Origin: Bacteroidota bacterium
GTDB taxonomy: Bacteria; Bacteroidota; Bacteroidia; JACPRZ01
Reading direction: 5' to 3'
Assembly: GCA_016193485.1 (NCBI GenBank)
Contig: JACPRZ010000038.1
Location: 1 to 64,000 of the forward strand
DNA length: 64,000 bases
Shown: positions 54,777 to 61,613 of the stretch, piece by piece
Numbering within the stretch: the first letter of the stretch is position 1
Layout: every line of letters begins with the position of its first letter
Program-made: the position numbers and the translations under genes
Notes under the pieces: model-generated
What the model was told of the DNA's origin: nothing
What the model saw: the letters and a program-made list of their open reading frames with translations, nothing else
Database searches by the model: none

Positions 54777-55910
54777 TCATGGGTAATCCCTTCCTACCGA
54801 TTCCATCATCTCTTTTTTCCACGGGTTGAACGTTCCTTCAATAATATTTTTTCTTGCCTCTTCCATGAGGTATTGATAAAACCGCAGGTTATGAACTGAA
54901 GCGATCATGGCTGCCAGCCGTTCGTTGACGTTAAAAAGGTGGCGCAGGTAGGCGCGTGAATATTGCCGGTCAGCAAAAGAAGTTCCGTCAGGGTCAAGAG
55001 GTGAGAAATCATCTTTATGACGGTTGTTCTTAATGTGCAGGATGCCGTTTTTTGTAAAAAGCATTCCGTTGCGGGCGTTGCGTGTGGGAATTACACAATC
55101 AAACAGATCTACTCCAACTGAGATGCACTCAAGCAGGTTTTCAGGTGTTCCCACACCCATCAGGTAACGGAAATTATTTTGCGGCAGCAGTGAACAGGTG
55201 TACGCGGTGATTTCATACAGCATCTCATCAGGTTCCCCAACCGATAATCCTCCAATAGCATAACCCGGTGATGGGTATGTTGTGATGAATGAAGCCGATT
55301 CCTGCCTCAGGTTTTTATAAATGTTTCCCTGTACAATCGGAATAATTGTTTGCGGGTATCCATGCAGATCCGGATTCTCATTAAAATATTTCATGCACCG
55401 CTCAAGCCACCGGTGAGTTCTTTCCATGGACTTAATGGTATCGCTTTCTTCACATGGATATGAAACACATTCATCAAACGCCATTATTATATCGGCACCG
55501 ATCTCCCTTTGCACCTGTACTGCTTTTTCAGGAGTAAAAAAATGTTTTGAGCCGTCAATATGTGATGAGAATTCAACCCCGTCATCCGTTATTTTCCGTA
55601 TAGCACCAAGTGAATAAACCTGGAAACCACCGCTGTCGGTAAGCACCGGCTTGTGCCAGCCGATGAATTTATGCACCCCCCCTGCTTTGCTGATGATCTC
55701 GCTGCCGGGTCTCAGGTACAGGTGGTAGGTATTGGTAAGAATAATCTGCGCCCTTATATCCTCGGCAAGTTCGCGCTGGTGCACCCCTTTAACGCTACCT
55801 GAAGTGCCAACCGGCATAAATGCCGGTGTATTTATGACCCCATGTCCGGTATGAATTCTTCCTGCACGCGCAGAGGTTGAGGAATCATTTGTGATCAGTT
55901 CAAAGCCCAT
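54777..55910 (-). CDS. tgt: tRNA-guanine transglycosylase (queuosine pathway)
   Basis: 377 residues. Exchanges guanine-34 in GUN-anticodon tRNAs for the queuine precursor preQ1. Catalytic motifs: LTDSGGFQVYSLG (first Asp), ADIIMAFDECVSYPC, GGLSVGEPDE, and FDCVIPTRNARNG (nucleophile Asp and the R-N-x-x-x-G block). The zinc triad CxCxxC found in E. coli Tgt is replaced: SPLDPDGTSFADRQYSRAYL, while the His of SVHNLRFYQ remains. I recall the same loss in Flavobacterium Tgt, so it is a lineage feature and not damage. Full length; starts at ATG 55910. Confidence 0.96.
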   Translation of the reverse strand: MGFELITNDSSTSARAGRIHTGHGVINTPAFMPVGTSGSVKGVHQRELAEDIRAQIILTNTYHLYLRPGSEIISKAGGVHKFIGWHKPVLTDSGGFQVYSLGAIRKITDDGVEFSSHIDGSKHFFTPEKAVQVQREIGADIIMAFDECVSYPCEESDTIKSMERTHRWLERCMKYFNENPDLHGYPQTIIPIVQGNIYKNLRQESASFITTYPSPGYAIGGLSVGEPDEMLYEITAYTCSLLPQNNFRYLMGVGTPENLLECISVGVDLFDCVIPTRNARNGMLFTKNGILHIKNNRHKDDFSPLDPDGTSFADRQYSRAYLRHLFNVNERLAAMIASVHNLRFYQYLMEEARKNIIEGTFNPWKKEMMESVGRDYP

Positions 55911-55994
55911 GCTTAAAGTTTATCTAAGAAGCGATATTATACTGTGAGGCGGATAAAACCGTTCATTTTATGATAGAGGGTAAAAGAGATATAA

Positions 55995-56040
55995 GGAATA
56001 AGGTATAGGGTGCATTTCCTTATACCCTATACCCTATTCC
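55995..56040. repeat. Palindrome of CCCTATA sub-repeats
   Basis: GGAAT-aa-GGTATAGGGT (55995-56011) pairs perfectly with ACCCTATACC-ct-ATTCC (56024-56040) around a 12-nt loop. In the 221-base gap between tgt and the TonB receptor; no gene seen there. Confidence 0.82.
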
Positions 56041-56131
56041 TCTATAAAATCAAAGTGTACTAATTTACCCACTTTTGAGTATATAAATGTTCTATTGTTC
56101 CTTTGATACCATGTAATTTGATACGCCTGCA

Positions 56132-58633
56132 CTACTTCCCCGCTATATCCAAAGGTATTATCACCTTAACGCTGAAATTTCTTCCCATATTAAAAATTCC
56201 TCTTCGCCCGGTTGCCGGATTCACCGGTGCATATTTCAGCCGGCTGAGGTGATCCTGATATGGGGTGTCAAAGATATTATTTACTGAAAAGTAAACCGAA
56301 AGAATATTTTTTACCGGCCGTGACATTAAACCTTGTGCACTGTCAGGAAAATTCGTGGGGTTGGATTTTGATACGAGGGTAAACCCGGCACCCGCATTAA
56401 AAAGATCGTAAGACGGGGTAACAGTTTCGGTTCCGTATGCTAAAAAAATATTTTTCTGTAAAAAAAGATAATCATACTCAATTTTAGCATAAATATTCCT
56501 GAATTTTTTTCCGGCCTTTGAAATATCGGCACGAAGTTCGCTCTGGCAGCGTGGAGGGGGTGAAAACGGTATATGCTGCATGCTGTCGGGCATTCCGGTC
56601 AGGGTATTTTCAAGGTAGGAAAATGAATTTTCAAAGTGAAGCCAGTCAACAGGGTGAAAATGGAGGTCAAGAGAAACCTCGCCACCCCGGATTACGGCAT
56701 CGGTCTGGTTAAACCGGTAAACGGGTATTACATTCTCCAACCCTGATTCGTTTACACCCGTGAAGTAATCGCCTGTGTTTTGCAAAAAAATAAAGTTGCG
56801 GATATAATTTGTAAAGACAGCGAAATCAAAAGAAACATGGTCATTTTCATAGATCATCCCGGCATCCAATTGGGTGACCGTCTCGGGTTTCAGGTTTTCA
56901 TTACCGGTTTCATAACGGAAAGTACCTTCATGGACACCATTTGAAGCAAGTTCGGCAATATTCGGAGTGCGGAACCCGCGCGACAGGTTGAATTTGCCGG
57001 AAACATTTTTTTTCTGATTCACCACCGTAAGTCCGAAACTTCCGGAAGGGCTGGTGAAAATTTTATCAAGAGAAGAGAATTTCTTCATGATTCCCTGGCC
57101 TGAGGTTGATGAAGCAGGAACACCCGTTGAATCGAGAAACAATTCATACGCGTCAATATCACGGAAGTCATACCGTATTCCGCCCTGCAGGTGAACCCTA
57201 CCGGTCTCCTGCTTTAAGGTGAGAAATCCTCCTGCATCAAACAGGTCATAATCCGGTATCAGGAATTCATGACCGGAATTTTTATTATCCTGGAACATTC
57301 CATTCAGTCCGCATACAAATTCCCTGCCCTCTTTTTCGGGAAAAACGTATTTAATATCATAGTTGAGAGTGTTCAGCCGTAACACCATTTCAGGTTCGTT
57401 TGCATCAAACACATTACTGAATTCTTTCCGGATATTCTGCTGGATTGCGGCATTGATGCGCAGGGATGATCTTCCGATTATTAAATTATTCATTGAACCG
57501 GCACGGGTGTGGCTTATCTCCTGGTACGGTACCTCAATGACTTTCCGGTACAATTCATACCGGGAAACAGGCCGGGTTCCTGCAACCGTATCCTTTATTA
57601 CAAACGATTTCAGGAATTTTCCTGTTGAATCGCGTTCACCTCCTATCATTCCGGCAGTCAGGTTAAAACGGCTTAGTTCCAATTGCGAGAATCCCCATTT
57701 TCCGGTAGTTCCTGAAAATGCTTCTGCATCCATTTCTGCAAAACCGGAATTATAAACCTTTCCGTCATACCTGTTGGTGAAGTTGCCTGCATTTTTTGTT
57801 GTGGTTCTTACATTCCAGAAAACATTTTTAATGTTGCCGCAATTCATTGCCGACCATGCACGCAGGCCATTATTTGATTGGTAGTTCATAAGCAGTTCTC
57901 CTTTAACGGTTCCCGCTTCGGCCGGTGGGGGGGGTATAAAATTGACTACACCTGCAATGGCATCCGATCCGTATATTAAACTGCCCGGACCTTTTACAAT
58001 TTCAACCCGGTGCACCGAGTTTTCATCAATTTCAACCCCATGTTCATCTCCCCATTGCTGTCCTTCCTGGCGGAAACCATTGAACAGAGTGACCACCCGG
58101 TTATACCCTAATCCGCGGATGACAGGTTTGGATATTGCAGAACCGGTGGTAATCTGCGAGATACCCGGTTTGCGCGATATGGCATCAATAATATTTGCAG
58201 AAGGATGCAAAAGAAAATCACCGCTTTTTACAGCCATCACCGGCATCGGGTTCAACTTTTTATCGGTAGATGTGGATACACCCGTAACTACTACTTCGCG
58301 TATTTCAATATGAGAAGGTTCCAATGTGACATTGAGATGCGTGGGACCCGAAATTTCAACCTTAACCAGGAGTGAAGAATAACCGAGGTATTTTACTTCA
58401 ATGATGAACTTGCCAGCAGGAAGATTAGAAATGAAATATTCGCCTTTTTCACCGGTGGTTGCGCCTGTTTTCAGGTCGGGCAGGTAAACAACTGCGCCAT
58501 AAAGCGGTTCACCCGATTCTTTACCGGTAATTTCTCCGGAAAGTGAATTTTGAGGAAAAGAGGAAGAGTAAAAGAAGGTAAAAAGAAGCAGGACGAAAAG
58601 TTCTCGTTTTTCAGCCAATATTATTCTCCTCAT
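56132..58633 (-). CDS. TonB-dependent outer-membrane receptor with carboxypeptidase-like N-terminal domain
   Basis: 833 residues. Signal peptide ending near SSFPQ; a CarboxypepD_reg-like beta-sandwich (SLSGEITGKESGEPLYGAVV ... LKTGATTGEKGEYFI); TonB box region around EIREVVVTG; plug domain with ISKPVIRGLGYNRVVTLFNG, GQQWGDEHGVEIDENSVHRV and EIVKGPGSLIYGSDAIAGV; then a 22-strand-type barrel ending NMGRNFSVKVIIPL. Substrate unknown. The DEHG-containing plug loop and the neighbouring Cys/His-rich membrane protein suggest a metal ion or metal complex, but this is inference. A G8 tract (57927-57934) encodes PPP after the plug. Confidence 0.93.
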   Translation of the reverse strand: MRRIILAEKRELFVLLLFTFFYSSSFPQNSLSGEITGKESGEPLYGAVVYLPDLKTGATTGEKGEYFISNLPAGKFIIEVKYLGYSSLLVKVEISGPTHLNVTLEPSHIEIREVVVTGVSTSTDKKLNPMPVMAVKSGDFLLHPSANIIDAISRKPGISQITTGSAISKPVIRGLGYNRVVTLFNGFRQEGQQWGDEHGVEIDENSVHRVEIVKGPGSLIYGSDAIAGVVNFIPPPPAEAGTVKGELLMNYQSNNGLRAWSAMNCGNIKNVFWNVRTTTKNAGNFTNRYDGKVYNSGFAEMDAEAFSGTTGKWGFSQLELSRFNLTAGMIGGERDSTGKFLKSFVIKDTVAGTRPVSRYELYRKVIEVPYQEISHTRAGSMNNLIIGRSSLRINAAIQQNIRKEFSNVFDANEPEMVLRLNTLNYDIKYVFPEKEGREFVCGLNGMFQDNKNSGHEFLIPDYDLFDAGGFLTLKQETGRVHLQGGIRYDFRDIDAYELFLDSTGVPASSTSGQGIMKKFSSLDKIFTSPSGSFGLTVVNQKKNVSGKFNLSRGFRTPNIAELASNGVHEGTFRYETGNENLKPETVTQLDAGMIYENDHVSFDFAVFTNYIRNFIFLQNTGDYFTGVNESGLENVIPVYRFNQTDAVIRGGEVSLDLHFHPVDWLHFENSFSYLENTLTGMPDSMQHIPFSPPPRCQSELRADISKAGKKFRNIYAKIEYDYLFLQKNIFLAYGTETVTPSYDLFNAGAGFTLVSKSNPTNFPDSAQGLMSRPVKNILSVYFSVNNIFDTPYQDHLSRLKYAPVNPATGRRGIFNMGRNFSVKVIIPLDIAGK

Positions 58634-58653
58634 GTCATAGGATAGATGGAAAT

Positions 58654-58737
58654 GGGATATAAGGGAGATTAAGGTTTAAAGGGAAGGAGATAAAGGAGAT
58701 AAAGGATTTCCCTTATTTCCCATATCTCCCTTATCCC
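58654..58737. repeat. Palindrome of AAGGGAGATA sub-repeats
   Basis: Outer arms GGGATATAAGGGAGAT (58654-58669) and ATCTCCCTTATCCC (58724-58737) pair with a 2-nt bulge; between them are tandem AAGGAGATAA units. Lies between the Cys/His-rich gene and the TonB receptor gene, which it may separate transcriptionally. Confidence 0.75.
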
Positions 58738-58743
58738 TTCACG

Positions 58744-59184
58744 TCATTTTCCAACTCCTGTATCCGCAGCCACTTCTTCCCATTCGGCAGATTTCTTATG
58801 CCCGCGGCAACCGTACGGTTTTTCTTCATCCCAGTCGCCATGACCACCGCATTTTACTTTGCATTTTTTGCCGCAGGAACTTTTTCCCTGGCAGGAACTC
58901 CATCCCTGACTACAGCAAACACCGCCTCCGTGGTGGCCGCCTCCCCATGAAGCGCAACTGAAATGACCACCGCCACCGCTGCATTGAGCGCTCTTACCGC
59001 AAGATCCTACTGCGCAGCGCACCAGGCAGCATGCGAGTGCAAGACCGGCTACGACCATTATGGCATAACCTAATCCTTTGTACAGGTTACCAAGCCCTTC
59101 TTTCTGGGCTTTAATTAAGAGTGCAGCGCCACCTGCAATGGCAAGCAGCAGCACACCGGTAGAAATATAAGGTAAACAATTCAT
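58744..59184 (-). CDS. Cys/His-rich small membrane protein, putative metal binding
   Basis: 146 residues. Two TM helices at the N-terminus (YISTGVLLLAIAGGAALLI and GYAIMVVAGLALACCLV), then about 70 residues very rich in Cys, His and Gly: CAVGSCGKSAQCSGGGGHFS, SWGGGHHGGGVCCSQG, SSCGKKCKVKCGGHG. About 17 Cys in all. The tail is charged. No known family recognised. Such composition suggests binding of soft metal ions (Cu, Zn, Cd) at the membrane surface. It lies directly upstream of the TonB receptor gene on the same strand, separated by a palindrome. Confidence 0.72.
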   Translation of the reverse strand: MNCLPYISTGVLLLAIAGGAALLIKAQKEGLGNLYKGLGYAIMVVAGLALACCLVRCAVGSCGKSAQCSGGGGHFSCASWGGGHHGGGVCCSQGWSSCQGKSSCGKKCKVKCGGHGDWDEEKPYGCRGHKKSAEWEEVAADTGVGK

Positions 59185-59320
59185 AAAAAATGGGTTATTG
59201 ATTGATTAACTTCAAAAAACCTGCAAGTATAGTGAAAATTCAGGGTTCTGCGGATGATGCATAACAGCAGGGTATACACCCTAACAGCAGCAACTTTTAC
59301 AGATAGGATACCGGATTTTT

Positions 59321-59371
59321 ATACTGACGGAATTTGATTTTGCATACTTGCAAAATCAAATTCATCAGTAT
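59321..59371. repeat. Strong hairpin, first of a tandem pair
   Basis: GAATTTGATTTTGC (59330-59343) and GCAAAATCAAATTC (59350-59363) are perfect 14-bp arms with a 6-nt loop, extended by ATACTGA / TCAGTAT at the outside. Lies downstream of the convergent fic end and upstream of the Cys/His-rich gene. The rest of this 212-base gap shows no gene. Confidence 0.85.
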
Positions 59372-59373
59372 AT

Positions 59374-59410
59374 GCTGATCTGAATGATTTGCAAAATCAT
59401 TCAACATCAG
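59374..59410. repeat. Second hairpin, overlapping the fic stop
   Basis: GAATGATTT (59382-59390) pairs with AAATCATTC (59394-59402), extended by CTGAT / ATCAG. The core is a variant of the preceding hairpin (GATTTTGC / GCAAAATC theme). The fic stop codon lies within the right arm. Confidence 0.75.
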
Positions 59411-60194
59411 TATATTTCAAAGCACATGGCAGCATCAGCAAAAAAGGAATGCATTTATCATAATTCAGCCCCTCATAAGAAAAACCCAACCGTGCAAGGT
59501 TATGATAATATTTCTTTAGGTGCCGGTAGTAATGCTTTTCCGATTCAATGCACCAGGCCATTTTACCGAGACATTCCGCTAAAAACCATTTTTCAAGCAG
59601 CCGTCCCGCCCTGCCGTTGCCATCTTCAAATGGGTGTATTTTGACGAATACCAGGTGAATGAAAGAAGCATAATAAAATATTTCCTCAACAGATAATTTA
59701 CTTTTGACAAGGGTTCTGATATCAGAAAACAATTTTTGAGTTTCATTATTCACAAGTGACGGGGGCGCGGCTTCATATTGAATCTGCCCTTTTTCATTAA
59801 CAATAACCATCGGATTTACCCTTATTCTTCCTCTTAAAGAAACAGGGAGTAAATGAGCGCTGATTTTTTTATGCACTTCAAGGAAGGTAAGCAGATTGAG
59901 TGATTTTTTCTGAGCAAAAATATATGCTTCATACAAATCATTGGGTTTTTGCAGCAATCCGGGCAAATACCTTTTTTTGTACAATTTATGTTTTACATAA
60001 GTGTCAATTTCAACCGGTTCACCTTCAATGCGCGATGAGGTAGCAACGGATACCGAAGTATAAAAAGTAAATGTGTCCGGTTTAATGATAATTTTCCGGA
60101 TTCGTTCAAATGATTTGCGGACATTTATTCTGACAGAATTTTTATAATCATCAAAATAGTCCGACCGGATTATCGCCAGAGGTTTTCTCATCAT
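59397..60194 (-). CDS. Fic-domain protein (class II, self-inhibited AMPylator)
   Basis: 265 residues. Catalytic motif HPFEDGNGRAGRLLEKWFLA matches HPFx(D/E)GNGRxxR, which transfers AMP to hydroxyl side chains of target proteins. Upstream, SVATSSRIEGEPVEID contains the inhibitory (S/T)xxxE(G/N) motif (SSRIEG), whose Glu blocks ATP binding; its position before the Fic core makes this class II. No DNA-binding domain and no antitoxin gene nearby. Target unknown. The last codons lie in a hairpin element. Confidence 0.93.
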   Translation of the reverse strand: MMRKPLAIIRSDYFDDYKNSVRINVRKSFERIRKIIIKPDTFTFYTSVSVATSSRIEGEPVEIDTYVKHKLYKKRYLPGLLQKPNDLYEAYIFAQKKSLNLLTFLEVHKKISAHLLPVSLRGRIRVNPMVIVNEKGQIQYEAAPPSLVNNETQKLFSDIRTLVKSKLSVEEIFYYASFIHLVFVKIHPFEDGNGRAGRLLEKWFLAECLGKMAWCIESEKHYYRHLKKYYHNLARLGFSYEGLNYDKCIPFLLMLPCALKYTDVE

Positions 60195-60268
60195 GCAAAG
60201 ATAACAGGTTCAACCTTCCTGTATGATGGGAAATTGTCTATGCATTAAATAATGTCACATTTAACTTT

Positions 60269-60292
60269 CCCCCCTTTGGGGGGCAGGGGGGG
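60269..60292. repeat. CCCCCC-TTT-GGGGGG hairpin with G-rich tail
   Basis: CCCCCC (60269-60274), TTT, GGGGGG (60278-60283), then CA and seven G. Same hairpin-plus-G-tail layout as the DUF559-flanking elements and the copy at 10822, with a shorter stem; placed just after the stop of the ABC permease. Confidence 0.65.
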
Positions 60293-60299
60293 ACTCTTT

Positions 60300-61541
60300 C
60301 TACTCATACCTCAGCGCTTCTACGGGCGGCAGTTGTGATGCCTGCAAGGCAGGATATATTCCTGCAATAATTCCCACGGCAAAACAAAGAACAATTCCTC
60401 CTGAAATCCAGAGCCAGGGAATAATAAAATTACTGCCCAGCAACAGGGCCATAAGGTTACCGGCAGCAATACCCAGTAAAATTCCTATTATCCCCCCAAT
60501 TTGGCAAATTACTATGGTTTCAAGAAGAAATTGACGTAAAATATTTTTCTGCGTAGCGCCCAATGCTTTACGTGTCCCTATTTCGCGCGTGCGTTCAGCA
60601 ACCGATACCAGCATTATGTTTGTTAAACCCAGCGCTGCACCCAGTAATGTTATGAAGCCGATGACTATTGTACCGAAAGTAACATAGCGGAGGTTCTCAA
60701 TCAGGATCATGGCAAGGTTATCGCTGCGGATCACTTCAAAATTATTTTCTTCACCCAGCGGAACTCTTCTTACCAGCCGGAAGATACCTGTCGCTTCATC
60801 GGTTGCCGGGTTCAGTTGCTGCGGTGATTTTACCGTTACATTGATGGTGTATGTTCGGTTTGGTCGCGGAAAAAACTGCTGTACATTATGGTTGGACAGG
60901 ATGCAAAGTTTATCACCGCCAAATCCCATGCTTGATCCTTTTGACTTCAAAATACCGATAACCCTGTATTTGCCGTTTCCTATCGTAATGATTTCATTCA
61001 GAACCCGGCTTTGATTTCCGAACAGGTCATCACGCACTTCATTGCCGATGATTACCACATGACTGCCGGATTGAATTTCCTGCACCGAGAAATTACGCCC
61101 CTCATCAAGATCATATCCGTTGGTAAAAAGATAATTTTCATCCCCCCCCAGTATCTCAATATTCGGATTTGTTTTTTTGCTTTTGTATTTGCAGGTTGAA
61201 TTAAAAGATGCAAAAGAGGATATTGAAACCGTTGCAGGGAAATCGAACCTTTCAATGAATTCTTCCGCTTCTGCGTAGGATATGGGCCTGTATCTTTTAG
61301 GTCTTTTTCCGCTGCTGCCGATATGGATATTTTCTTCCCTGTTGCGTATCTTGAAACTGTTGGCGCCCATGCTGGTGAAACTCGTGTGAATGGAATCCTT
61401 GATGCAATCAATGGCAGTGAGGATACCCACCAGCGCCATAAGTCCGAATGCGATGATGAGGATAGTGAGCACGGTGCGCAGCAGGTGAGTGCGGATGGAA
61501 CGGAGCGCAATGCGGATATTTTCTGAAAACAGTGAAAACAT
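60300..61541 (-). CDS. MacB-type ABC transporter permease
   Basis: 413 residues. N-terminal TM helix after FSENIRIALRSIRTHLLRTV, a large periplasmic domain (MacB_PCD: about 45-270, with SYAEAEEFIERFDFPATVSI and VIIGNEVRDDLFG), and three C-terminal TM helices with the FtsX signature (VAERTREIGTRKALGATQKN). MacB-type permeases act with a separate or fused ATPase in export of lipoproteins, peptides or drugs; no ATPase gene is adjacent. Start set at ATG 61541, just downstream of a -7 box; the longer frame crosses the divergent promoter of the aconitase gene. Confidence 0.92.
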   Translation of the reverse strand: MFSLFSENIRIALRSIRTHLLRTVLTILIIAFGLMALVGILTAIDCIKDSIHTSFTSMGANSFKIRNREENIHIGSSGKRPKRYRPISYAEAEEFIERFDFPATVSISSFASFNSTCKYKSKKTNPNIEILGGDENYLFTNGYDLDEGRNFSVQEIQSGSHVVIIGNEVRDDLFGNQSRVLNEIITIGNGKYRVIGILKSKGSSMGFGGDKLCILSNHNVQQFFPRPNRTYTINVTVKSPQQLNPATDEATGIFRLVRRVPLGEENNFEVIRSDNLAMILIENLRYVTFGTIVIGFITLLGAALGLTNIMLVSVAERTREIGTRKALGATQKNILRQFLLETIVICQIGGIIGILLGIAAGNLMALLLGSNFIIPWLWISGGIVLCFAVGIIAGIYPALQASQLPPVEALRYE

Positions 61542-61553
61542 AAACCCAAAGGA

Positions 61554-61594
61554 CAAAGTTAACAGTTTCCGTTGAATAATTATTGATAACTTTG
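61554..61594. promoter_or_regulatory. Divergent promoter pair (two identical TAACTTTG boxes)
   Basis: TAACTTTG on the minus strand (61554-61561, 12 bases from the permease ATG) and the same octamer on the plus strand (61587-61594, 19 bases from the aconitase ATG). The two point away from each other, 25 bases apart, so the polymerase sites would overlap and may exclude each other. Confidence 0.6.
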
Positions 61595-61613
61595 CATGAA
61601 CGAATAAAAAAAT

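Noticed and set aside
54777-55910. Loss of the CxCxxC zinc motif in Tgt as a sign of inactivation.
   Set aside because: From memory, Flavobacterium Tgt shows the same replacement while keeping the catalytic aspartates; all other motifs are intact here, so it is a lineage trait.
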